From: Sphagnum compactum
Lineage: Eukaryota > Bryophyta > Sphagnopsida > Sphagnales
DNA: 64,000 nucleotides
Direction of reading: 5' to 3'
Assembly (NCBI GenBank): GCA_965153455.1
Contig: OZ234494.1
Span: forward strand, 24,304,001 to 24,368,000
Below, piece after piece: positions 23,583-35,436 of this stretch. The notes beneath the pieces are model-generated. The model was not told where the DNA came from. It was given only the letters and a program-made list of their open reading frames with translations, and made no database searches. The position numbers were made by a program, and so were the translations under genes. Positions within the stretch are counted from its first letter, which is position 1, and the number at the start of each line of letters is the position of its first letter.

Positions 23583-26500
23583 ATGGAAGGTCAGATTGAG
23601 AAACGAGGGTTTCCAGTTACAGCCACGGATTACAATATTTTGGAGGAAATAGGACAGGGCGTGAGCGCCACAGTCTACAGAGCCATTTGTCTTCCCTTCA
23701 ATGAAATCGTTGCCATCAAGAGCCTGGACCTTGAGAAATGCAACAGCAATTTGGTATATCTTCTCCCATCTTAATCATCCTCCTCTGCATCTTGATGTGA
23801 CCTGCTCATGTGTACTTCAGCATTCTTTGTCTATTTGAGCACAAACCAGCTTCTGCTGGTGTCTATTCTATATGCATTATATATCTGAATGAGCTCTTTG
23901 TAAGCTTCCTCTTTTGTGGAAATTGTTTTTCCTTCATTTAAGATTCCTCGGGTCTGCCTGAACTCCAGTGCACAGCAAACATATTTTTTGACCTCGTAAC
24001 ACCAGTATTTTTGAACTTGCCAATGCTTAATGGCCTGGAGACCTCAGTCTCTTGTTTTTCAAAGTTGATAGATGTGTAACATTCTGGATTTGAGGTTAAC
24101 CTTTAGTGCTTCGATTTTAGAGTCTGTCATCTAGCGATGGCTTCCTCGCAGAACTACATTTTCTGATCCTTTATCTTGTAGTCAAGTCAATTTGGTTTTC
24201 CACTTATAAGCTTGAATATTCCATTTAGAGATCAAACTCGTTTAAGGGACACTCCTGGTCATTATTTAGGGCTTAAGTGTAGTCATCGAGCTAGACATTT
24301 ATTTTCCTTGTGCTCAGTTTTCTTTGTCCTTCGTGTGCCTAGTCTGGCAATTTCCACTTCCTTGGTTAATCAACCAGTTACAACACTTCAGCAAAGGATA
24401 TGCACTGGTAGCTGATCAACTCCACACCAAATGTGGATTTCATTGCCTCTTAGCTGTTGATTAAATGCATTTGGTATTTGTTAGCAATGGGCAAGCACAG
24501 ATAGATGGTTTGAGTCATTATGGACCATTGCAATCAATAGTTTGGAATAGATAGCTTGGTTGTTAACCATCATTTTGGGATGTTTTCTTCCTGGACAAGG
24601 CCAGCTCCTTTTTAGTAGCTTTCAACTCCAACTATTGTAACTCTAACCCTCCTTTAGTAAGAGAAACTAATGTCCACAGACATGGATGTGCTAATCAAGA
24701 TCAGTTGTAGTAGAAGCAGAATCAGAGTGGATGAACCTAAATATGTGCTGCAGGGTTTCACGGTTGGAGACCATTAACAGGATCTGTTCTTTTTTTTCTT
24801 TTCTTTTTTTGTGCTGCTAGGATGAGATACGCCGAGAAGCAATGACGTTGAGCTTGATCAGCCACCCAAATGTAGTGAAGGCACACGTGTCCTTCATGGT
24901 GGAACAAAACTTGTGGGTTGTAATGCCCTACATGTCAGGCGGGTCATGTCTCCATATTATGAAAGCAGCCTTTCCCGATGGCTTCGATGAGCCTGTGATT
25001 GCAACTGTGCTTAGGGAGTGTTTGAAGGCCTTGGAGTATCTTCACCGCCATGGTCATATCCACCGAGATGTAAAGGTATTATACCAAATTGAGAAGTGAG
25101 AGTAACTAATAGACCAAATACTAGTGGCACACAACACAAATAACTTGCTTTTCTTTAATTTTTGAAGTTAATTACAGACAGTACTGGAGTCTGACAGAGA
25201 AGCTTTATCTTGATGTAGCTTTGCTCACATTCTTGCACATACCATGAATTTGTGTTCCAACGCATGCATGATCCTTGCATTCAAAACCAACCTGGAAGTC
25301 TTGGCAGGCTGGGAATATCTTGGTTGATGGAAATGGAGCAGTGAAGCTTGGTGATTTTGGTGTCTCAGCATGCATGTTTGACACTGGGGATCGACAGCGA
25401 TCAAGAAACACATTTGCAGGCACACCTTGCTGGTGAGCAGTCATTGTCCAGTCATCAATACAATTCCTTGGATACCAACGTTGCACGATTAGGTGGTCAT
25501 AACACCCTCATACAATGTCCCTCAGAAACTGGTTCAGTCACACATTATCTCTTCAATGTCATGACAGTCTTGCTTTACAGGGATGGTGATTACAAAAGTT
25601 GGTCAAGTTATTATCCTTGTGAAGCTCTTCTGCTTGTTGAGTGTACATAAAAATTTGATGATGGTAGGTTCTATTTTGTGCATTGGAACAATTTGCAGGA
25701 TGGCTCCAGAAGTTATGGAGCAGCTCCATGGCTACGATTTCAAGTGAGTTCCTGTGATGTTAATGTACAATTGTGCCTGCCTTTGTACTGACAAGCCCTG
25801 TGACTAATATGGTTTGGGCTTAAGGTGTGTGTGCTTTACATAATCTAAGGGAGGAATTTTCCATCACTGGCTGTGATTTCCCGGGCATACCTGATAGTTC
25901 TCTGAGTTTCTCTTACCCTAAATGTTGGTCAGAAGTGACTACCTATCAGGATAGTAGAGTTGCATCAGTTTCTCACTGTTATGGTTATGCCCTTTGACTG
26001 CATCCTTGTTCCAATGAGAGCTGTTATTCAAGCAGTACACATAATGGTGATTTCTGCAGAGCTGATATATGGTCTTTTGGAATAACTGCTTTGGAGCTTG
26101 CCCATGGCCATGCTCCATTCTCCAAGTACCCCCCCATGAAGGTAGTAGGTTTTGAACACCTCTTTATTTCCCTGGATGCAGCACCAATGGGTCCTGAAGG
26201 CCCATGAATCTTTTCTCCAGATTTGATAGCTTCCTGGAGTTCGAAACATAGACTTCCTCCACAAGACTATGTTGTTATGGAAGTTCACAGTAGGTCTTAG
26301 GGGGTTACTCATGACAGTTACTTATGGGTAAATTGGTTGTGAATTGTTATCTGGATGGAAACTGAACTTCTGTGCTTCGTGTTTGGGAATAGGTTTTACT
26401 AATGACGTTGCAGAATGCACCTCCTGGGCTGGACTATGACCGAGACAAAAGATTTTCCAAGGTAGTTTTTCTTCTTGCTGCTATTCCTTTGGCAACAAGT

Positions 26501-29500
26501 TTACAAAGTCACATCATCAATAATGGTCAAGTTTTCAGACTATGAAGGTTCTGTCTCAGTCAATTTCGCATCAAGTGCAAAACCTCTGCAACTCCTGATT
26601 CTTTGGAAATTTTCACAGGGCCTTACCTTCAGTTTTGTCTTTGGCATAAAGGTTTTACCTGTTCTGCTGTAGGCTTTTTACTCATAAGGCATTTTACAGA
26701 TTATTTCCCCTGTTTGCAGTCTTTTAAGGAGATGATTGCAATGTGCCTGGTCAAGGATCCAGCAAAGAGACCCACTGCAGAGAAGCTGCTGCGACACTCA
26801 TTCTTCAAGCATGCTCGCACACCTGATTACATTGCCCGCCATGTCTTGGATGGTCTAGCACCTCTCTGGGAACGAGTTAAGGCTCTTAAGGTTGGTCAAA
26901 TCTAAACAGAGGGCCATCTAGAAGCTTGCTGTGTTTTTGGATGTGACATTCACAATTCTAAAGGAGTATTTTCAACATTAGAAGCTAGGTTGATGAACTT
27001 CTCTGAGGTGAAATGCTTTGCTGGGTGTAGCACCCTTCTGGAAATAGGGCAATGATCTAAGCCTCTGAGATCATGTGCTTAATGTTGTACTTGATCTATT
27101 ATTCAGACACAAGTGTTTATATTTGCTATCATAACTGATTGTCTATGTATCTGGGGACACTAGCTTTCTGATGCTGAAATTTAGGTGATCTTAGATTTTT
27201 CAGTTGATAAATATCTGCACTTTTATGGATTTCCATTGTTAGCACTTTGTGATATTTCCTTTGAGCTTATTGGTTGGCTATAGGCACACACCAGCCATAA
27301 CACATAGTTGAAAAAGTTTGGCACCTTGGTGACCTTTTTTGGATTGTTAGGTTTCATCAGTGAGGTGTATGTGACAGGTTACAGATGCTGCCCGGCTTGC
27401 TGAGAAGAAGATGCCCTTTGATGAGCAGGAAGAGAGGTCTCAGGTAAGCCTGCTTTTTGATCCTTTTTTGAGGTAAAATTGATGTGTCAAGAGAATTCAG
27501 GTCAAGATCAATAAAATTCAGTGTGCTCATGCTGGCTGCTAGTTGACACAGGGGTCTAGTCACCATCACTTCATTGTGTAGCCTTTACTTGCATATTACT
27601 TGCAACAATTGTCTTTCTGCTAGTAGATTTTACATTTTAGTGTCAGGGTTCCTGTCCTTTCAACACTTGGGGGAATGCTCCCAGTGAATAGTTTTCCATA
27701 TGAACTTTTTTAATGTGTCATTCACATTGTAGTTGTGAAAATATATCATATCTAGAAAAGAAATGCAGGGATTGGTGTTTTCTCTGAAGCTTCTTCTAGT
27801 AACATGCGGTTTTTGGGAATGCGCATTATCTTGGCCAACTTGTGTGACTGGAACACCATTATGAACTATGTTGTAACCTTTTCCAACAGACAGAGTATAA
27901 GCGAGGAGTTAGCAGCTGGAATTTCAATGTTGAAGATTTGAAGGCTCAGGCTGCTTTGGTGAGTGTACTTTGACTTTCAATTTATGCATGTTTTTTGAAG
28001 TTCCATAGAAGTGCACACTGTGTCTTTCTGTACTGTTACCTACTATAGACAGGATGTGATGCCATCTACTTTCAGCATGCAGTAATCCCAAAGGCTAGCA
28101 GAGTAGCAGTCGTACATTCCAGATTTTTAACCTCAAATGAGCTGAAATAGATCTATTTGGGCTAACAGACACATTGTTTACCATGTCTTTAGTTTGGTCC
28201 ACAACCTTGTGGCAGCTCAAATGAGGATACTATTGACTTTTTTGATAAGCTATGCCTCTTCAGTTCTTTCTGTATGACCTGACACCATGATTGAGTCTTC
28301 CCATTGCTGCTGGATATGTGATGGAAACTCAGGATGCATCTTTCTATATATCTATTTCCCTGAGTTTTGAGCAGATTATCACTTAGCCACACTGACTGTC
28401 AGGAGCTGATGAAGGGTTTAGGGTTCAGGAGCAGTGGGGATGAATGGCACCTAATCATTGCCATTCATGATGGAGCTGATGGTCTGATACTTTGTGTCAT
28501 TGACACTCAAGTTTATGACCACTCATCCTTGCCATTTTGTTTTTGGTTGGCCAGAACTGATTTGATGGCTCTCCTCAGAGTGTTTTGTGGAGGTTTCTCT
28601 GCAATCATATTGAGTTTTATTCTAGTGGCTAAAGCATACATACTGCAATTGAGTAGTTACCAGTGATGTGTTTAAAGGATATGTTCAGGTTGCAGGAGGC
28701 CCCAACCACTGCCTTCTGTGTAGACCTCTCCATGCTGTGGGCTTAGATGCTTGCTGTACATGGGCAAGCTAAAATGGAATGATGTTGCCTGTCACAAGCT
28801 TTATACAACTTGAAAGAGGCTACTATTGACTTTTGGATTGTCTGTGCCTCTTTGGGCAACAGCCAACATCAGGACTGAGTCTTCTGTTTGCATCTGGAAG
28901 TGTAACAGAAACTCATGTTGCAGCTTTCTATGTAATTGCTTGCAATGAATTTTGAGCAGAATATTGTGTACTAAGCAACGCCCACTGTTGGAGCTGATGA
29001 AGTCAGTGGGAAGTGATGGTGGCTAGTCACTGCCATTCGTGATGGAGGTGATGGCCTGACACTTTGTGAGTGAGACTTAGGAGGTTATGACCTCATTCTT
29101 GTCATGGTTGTTTTGGTTTGGGCAGAACTGACACCCTCAAAGTTAACTTTGAAGTCTTTTTGTGGAGTTTTCTCTACATATTTTGTTGATATGTATATCC
29201 TTGTCTTGTTCACTTATATACACAGCATTTATGAACAGATTCAAGATGACGATGACTCCCCTCCACAGACAGTGAAAGGGGATGATGAACTTTCCAAACA
29301 GCTTGCACATGGTGGAGATGACGATGCTGGGGATGCATTGCCCCATGTTTTTTCACCATCTGCTGAGCTTCCCAGCAGTGATGATTCATCAGCTGACAGG
29401 TCTTCAGGGCCAGTCATCATCCACTCCATAAATGCTGAAACAGCAAATGATGTAAGAACCCTCATATTTGAAAAACCAGTTCATATAGAAGGAGATGACT

Positions 29501-32500
29501 CTTACTGTTGGTCTGGCAAGAATGTCTGAGTCTATGTGTCAGAGTTCTATGATCTCTTGTAGTTTGAAGTCATCTCAGGGACAATTGTGCATAGGGAAAT
29601 TGTTCATGCACAAGTGATTGGAACGGTTAGATTTTTTGTTAGCAGTTCTTGTTTCATGCCAGTTTTCAACAAGGTAACTTGAGTCTTGACCAAAATTACT
29701 GTGATCAATGGCAGAATTATGCATCAATTATAGGTCAATTTCATATTTTCTTCTATGTTGTCATGGCTTTAAGGAGTTGAAGTGCCTAGAGATCTCTGAT
29801 TTGACTTTCTTGCTTTGGAAAATGTTCATGCTCATGGATGTGGGAAAACTTCAGGCTGGGGACCGAGGAACAAGGGTTCGATCAGGACCTCTGCCTACTC
29901 CCCTGCAAGTCAAGCCTGCAAATGGCCCAAAGTAAGCATGTCTTGCAAACAACTGTTTGTCACTTTGGTTGAGCTTCACAGTCAAAAGTTTTCACAGGAT
30001 CTGGATCTCATTCACAGAGCTATTTTGCTTTAACAAAAAATTTCTATCTCGTATTCTGGTGTCCAATAGTTGGAGACAAGGCCCTTATCACAAGAAACCC
30101 TTTGAATGGCCACCCTGAACGCCTTGGAAGAGAGGGGTTCAGATGTATATTTATAGATGTGCTCATCTCATTTGGCTAAGTTTTGGTTGGAAGGCCCATA
30201 TTACCAATGGCTTGTGGGTAATTGTGCAGTCAGTGATCAGGAGAAGTATTGATATCTGACCATACAGTACTCATGACCACTGATTGCTCTGACACTAGGG
30301 CCAGTAGGTTCAAAAGGTCTGAGGATAGGTGGAGCAGGTTCCAGTGGCATTCAACAACATTATTTAGAGCCCCTTCATCTTTGGCTTTGAAGAATCACTC
30401 TTAATTATTGGTTACTACCAGCTCTGATCATCAATAGTGGTCTTCATCTCCAAATTTCAGACTATGTTGCTGCTGTATGGTCAGCTAAATAATTAAAGGT
30501 TAATCTATTGCTAGTGGCAGTACTGTTTTCTGAAGGTGATCATTGCTATGTTGGGCCCATTTGTAGGGCTACAGCATCTGCTGGAAGAAAAGAACCCAAA
30601 CATATGTAAGTCATCAATTGGACCTGATTTCATGATGACAGGATCTAGTTCCTGCATTTTCAATCTCATATATGATGCTCAAAATCTGTTAATTAGCATC
30701 CTCTGTTCTACTGTCTAGCTTTATTTGTGAATCCAGTTTATACACCACTTGAGATAAAGGACTGTGAAGGCTACCATATTCCTGATGTTGGATTGCTTGT
30801 TATCCTTCTTATGTGGATTGTTTTGAATGAATGTTGTATGAGTTCATTGGCCATGTATTGCAGTTGATTGTGGTCCAGCTGTGCAGAGGCCGGTTTGATG
30901 TCTTTGAGGATGATACGGATTTTGAGAGCCCAGGTTGGCATGGGTCTCCAAAAGCTGAGCAATGGAGAGGTGATGATCGAGACCAGGTGAAACGTGAACG
31001 GGAGGAACGAGAGCATCAAAAGTATGATGAGAGGGAACATCGATGGTCTGAGGATAGGGATCGGGAGGAACGGGAGCATCGGAAGTATGATGAGAGGGAA
31101 CACCGACGATTGGAGGATCGAGATCGGGAGGAGTCTCGTCGTGGTGGCAGTGGCCCCCTTCTGCCTGAGCGAGTCATTTCAAGTGTCCGAACTCGAGATG
31201 AGGAACGAGACAGTGACAGGTAAACATTCTTTAATACTTGCAGAATATTGGAATCACTGTTCTTTCAGTTAAGAGACCAGCAAAGTTTGCTTGAATTAAT
31301 CACAAACAGCAAAAGTTTTTCAAAGGCCAAGGCTGTGGGGGTGCAAGTGCATGGACTACCATTGCAATAGAGCAGAATTGGCATCGTGTATTTTCAATCT
31401 TTCCACCTGAAAGTGGCAATGGACAGGGTGTCCTTGATTGGGTCCTTAGCAGTCTGTGATTTGGATTCTCTTAATGTGCTATAGATCCCATATCAACAAA
31501 TGTTCCAACTTCTCACATTCTTATGTAACATTCCCTCACAGGGACAAAGATCACCGTCAAGGTGGAAGGACCAATGATGACTCTTCACGGCATAGAGAAC
31601 GGCCTTTAAGTGGACCTTTAACATCAACTGGCGAGCGCGCTGTTGTGGACAATCGTCCAGCCAATGGAGCCCAAGGACCTGCTAGACCTGCTCCTGGCAT
31701 GTCTCTTCACCTATTTCCCACTGACCACATCTGAAATGCACATATGGATGGCTTGAATATATGCATCAATGTTGTCTGCTTTTGTTCTAATGCTTTGCTC
31801 TTACATACAAAGTGAAAGATTTTCTACTTTCTAATTCCATTACAATGCAGGAGTAAAAGTTTTAAAACCTAGGAATAAAGACTCCTACGTCACAATCTTT
31901 GTCCATTGTAATAACTGGGAACTGATATCTTAAAGTCAGAGGATCAGAAGACAGCAGATCTGGTTTATGGGGAATCCTACAGCCATCACCCTAGAATGAG
32001 ACTGTCAAGCACTGTTAAACACTAGATTTGTGTAATGATCAATTAACAATCACACCAAAGAGCAAACCAGACAGGTGTGTGAGAAAATGCAGTTTGGGCC
32101 AACCATTGATTATGCTTGGCCATTTTGAACATACTATGATGTGGTCAGGGCTGATTTATACACTCCAGATTAATTTCATGCTCTGAAATCTGACTGAAGT
32201 ATCCTATCTGTAGACAGCTTGTCATTTTCACCTCTTAGTGAGATTCAGGGATTCAAGGAGTTGCAGGAACCCTGACTGACATCCATATGCATCCATGAAC
32301 TCTACAATGATGTATGGCCACCTAGACATTAATATTCACCTATGCAGTTCAGTCAACACCTGGTGGTTATGAGCGTGTAAGTCAATGTGGTTGTTTGTCA
32401 ACTCAATTGTCTTGACAGGGAGCAAGGATGGTCTAGAAGAGAAGTCAAAAGCACCTGTTCAGAAGGGACCAGTGCTTCAAAAAGGCCGCTTTTCTGTCAC

Positions 32501-35436
32501 CTCAGATGATGGGGATTTGGAGGTAGGGGAGTATTTCTCCATCCTCTCCTTGAACTGATTATAGCTGAAAAGATAGGATGACATAATTTTGGAACATATG
32601 AAGTTCATGAACCTCATTTCTTTACTAAGTGAATGTGGCCTTGGTTCTAAAATCTGGATCCCTGGTGACTTCTTATACATTCTCCTCTCTGGAAATGACC
32701 CAAAGTTGTCATGCTATATGATTGAAAGGAGGCAAGGTGAACTGTGTCTTAAAATGGTTGGGATCTATTGATCAGGCATTGTGCCAGTAGTGACAAAGTG
32801 TGCTTTTTGTGTTTTGGGAAAAGCGTTTGATCAAAAGAGTTTTGTCAAAGTTATAGGCAGACTCCCTTTGTTTATTCAGTGTACAGTTATAATGCCTCTT
32901 GTTCCATTGTTAGTAGAAAGTATCACACCTATCCATGTCTGATGATCTGCAATCAAACATCTGGATTGCTGCAGTTATTGTTACACCTGCTCATTTATAA
33001 AGCACAATTGTTCATCATATAACTGAAGTTGGTCCATGCCTAACAGACAGAAATTTTGTGCATACCTTACATACCTCTGTCCTATACATACCTTTGTATG
33101 TGTATGACTGACTTCTCCTTGAGCTGGTCCTTGTGCAACGTGCCATTTTACAATACTGGTTTGCATGTAGGACTTACCACATAAAAGCCCATCTGGAATT
33201 GTGAGCTCACAGGTTGCTTAGCAATGCTATGCTGCCTATGTCTTCCAATCATTCAGCCAATTGTGTGGCTGAATGGTCCTCAGGTTTTATTCAAAAGGTT
33301 GAGAAGAAATATGTTTTGTCTGCAAGAACAAGACCTGGTGCCAAAGTTAGATCCAGCTTAAGATCCAGCTCCTTGAGATGAGGATCTTTATGAATCCACA
33401 TCCTCATGGAGACACAAATTCAGATACTGTGTCTCTATGAGGACATGGATTGATAAAGATCCTCATCTCAAGGAACTGGATTTTAGGTCCCTCCGTCCAT
33501 TCCTTGCAAGGTTTGAACCAACAGAATGGAATTGCAGAGGCAAGAACATGAGTTTTCTCACTCTGTTTATACAGAGACATGAAGCTGACTCTTAATAGTA
33601 ACGAGTGCAGGGTGTTCAGCAGCAGCAACAAGCAGCAGCAAACCTTCCAGTGTCATCTGCAGCAGCCCTCACCAGTGCATCAGTACCTGTTGTGGCCTTA
33701 ATGCCTCATTTGCAGAATGCCCTTCACCTTGGGATTATGCAGCAGGTACTTTTGAGTACCATGTCCTATGTTTGGTCATGCTTTTTGATCAGTCTGCCAT
33801 ATTCTGAGTCCTCAACAAGTCTTACCTTCCCTCACTAAACTGTAGCTTCACAAGGATATCTATGCTTCTGATTTGAGAGTATGCTGTTAAGGCTCTGCGT
33901 TGAGTTTGCAGGAGGCTCTGATGCATATCTTGAGTGGCATAAGCCCAAGTGATGCCACAAATTGTGAGTCGCCCCAACTCTGTCCTTGTAGCTTGCAGCA
34001 GTATGCTGAAGTAGCAAATTTTCGTTACGCAGCTCTCAAAATGTCAGTCCACCCTCCAAAGATGAGAATACATTGCTGCAGAACATTTGCTCTTCATTTC
34101 TGCAAGGTGCATTAGTCATAGGTGGCTGTCCACTCAAGATTTAGCTTTGGGGAATTGCAGTAGCCAGTTAAGACCTGCACATGACTTTGGCCATGCAATC
34201 CAGAACCACAATTACAGCTGGAGGTGCTGTGACAGGATTTTAGTACCTTCAGGAGATGCAAGTTGGGCACTTTTGAGAAGAATTGATTATTAGTAACATG
34301 TTAATTGTTGAGTTTAGTGTGAAGCTTCATATGAGAGAATTTTATCACATGCAACAGCAATCAAGAGTTTGGACTTCAACAGATTTTATAGTCGGTGGCT
34401 CTGCTTTGTTGTCTCAGTATTGATTCAGACAGTTTTGTGCAGCTCAACGTCTATACAATGCGTCAAAGAATTCAAGAAGCTCAAGTTTCAGTGCTTCCAC
34501 AGATTATTCGGTATGTGTGTTTTCATGTGTATCTCACTCTGACTACCTTCAAGCCTCTCACGTTCAAAATGATTTCTCATGAGAATCTTCTTTAACATGT
34601 TCTGAAGTTTTAAAACCAGGTGTTTGAGAACTTTTATTCAGAACATAATGAATTGTCCACTTGGCCAGCCTGTACCCTAGCTAGTTCTGGGAGTTGGTCT
34701 GTTTCTACTCTACTTGACCAGTTATGCTCTTAGGAAATGCATGCACATCCTTTACTCACCTACACCATGACAGATGCAAACAGAGGGCCTGATCTGAAAC
34801 TTTAGGAACATTTTGCTCAACAGGTTTGGATCCTTGATTGTTTTCCGGTTGTTTTTGCTCATCACATTTGCAGACAGAGGTGCTGACAGATAGGGAACGA
34901 GATCTTACTCAGCAAGTTGCTGAGTTGCAAGGGAGGGTGGCAATCCTCATGGATGAGCTTCAAACTGTCAAGTTGAAAAATGTTGGGGTATGTCAAGACT
35001 AAACTCTATATGTGCCAAAGTTAGTTTAGTTCAAGGTTAAAGAGAGGAATGTTTTTGTTTTTGTGAGGTTCACCTCTGCAGGTGAAGGATTCCAGTTTCA
35101 AGGCCGGCATCATGATGTGTCATTCTGATATGGCAGGGACAATGCTAGGGTTGAGAGGTAAGGTTGAAGAAGGTCTAGAGAGTTCCTGGATAATGTTATT
35201 AGTGCCTGAAGATGGCATGTTACCATGAGACAGTAGTACTCTAGGGTTCAGGGTTCCACATCATCTATTATGATGGGAGACATCAAATGTACAGAGGGAT
35301 CAAAAGTTCACAGCAGGCCTCACAGTTTTTCATTATTGCTTTCTGTCTGCAGCTGGAGCGGAAGCTAAATGCTATCTACAATAAAGAAGAAGAGGAAAGA
35401 ATAAGGAAGGAGGAAGCTGCTAAGGAAGATGGGTGA
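23583..35436 (+). CDS. STE20/SPS1-related (FRAY-like) Ser/Thr protein kinase
   Basis: Nineteen exons join with consistent phases to 795 residues: 23583-23753, 24821-25075, 25308-25432, 25699-25743, 26060-26141, 26393-26461, 26720-26890, 27378-27443, 27890-27958, 29239-29451, 29855-29931, 30887-31219, 31542-31696, 32419-32522, 33611-33745, 33912-33963, 34443-34510, 34874-34987, 35353-35436. The kinase domain (about 17-280) has the [10 protein letters not shown] loop, catalytic Lys46 in VAIK, HRD at 138-140, DFG at 158-160 and GTPCWMAPE to residue 188. [12 protein letters not shown] and [15 protein letters not shown] are typical of plant FRAY/BLUS1-like kinases. Exon 9 has [18 protein letters not shown], conserved in the plant branch. 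The tail has two KGRFxV motifs (448-453, 632-637), an RE/RD repeat (486-527), a Gln/Ala stretch and a C-terminal coiled coil (about 731-795). No animal-type CCT domain is visible. The exon 13/14 junction needs a GC donor or an alternative pair. The exact Arabidopsis orthologue is not assigned. Confidence 0.92.
28229..28612 (+). repeat. Dispersed repeat family R, copy A (kinase intron 9)
   Basis: The copy starts at TACTATTGACTTTT. It contains TGAGTCTTC, GTTTTGAGCAGA, GGAGCTGATGAAGG and GATGGTCTGATACTTTGTG, and ends at GAGGTTTCTCTGCAAT. A second copy follows about 590 bases later in the same intron. Two more lie near the glycosylase gene (46254-46480 and 50361-50540). No coding capacity was seen. 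Confidence 0.7.
28820..29181 (+). repeat. Dispersed repeat family R, copy B (kinase intron 9)
   Basis: This direct repeat of copy A has the same landmark order: TACTATTGACTTTT, GACTGAGTCTTC, TTTTGAGCAGA, GGAGCTGATGAAG, GGCCTGACACTTTGTGAG and GTTTTCTCTACAT. The two copies make up most of intron 9 (27959-29238). Confidence 0.7.
30999..31124 (+). repeat. 63-bp in-frame repeat encoding RE/RD-rich units
   Basis: Two tandem 63-base units in exon 12 of the kinase encode 21-residue blocks of the form [21 protein letters not shown] (residues 486-506 and 507-527), and a truncated third begins after them. The alternating charged pattern suggests a stable single alpha helix or an RS-domain-like interaction surface. 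Confidence 0.85.
33359..33485 (+). repeat. Long near-perfect hairpin in kinase intron 14
   Basis: Two arms of about 55-58 bases (33359-33416 and 33428-33485) are inverted complements with only about six differences, one of which is a possible G:U pair. The loop is 11 bases. A 22-base block is perfectly paired (33370-33391 with 33453-33474). Possible TTA flanks at both ends would fit a MITE. The fold would also fit a plant microRNA precursor transcribed with the kinase. Confidence 0.85.

Noticed and set aside
34429-34510. Alternative kinase exon 17 reading [20 protein letters not shown]
   Set aside because: It needs an acceptor at 34428 and ends in phase 2, which does not join exon 18. The frame from 34443 ([18 protein letters not shown]) fits both neighbours.
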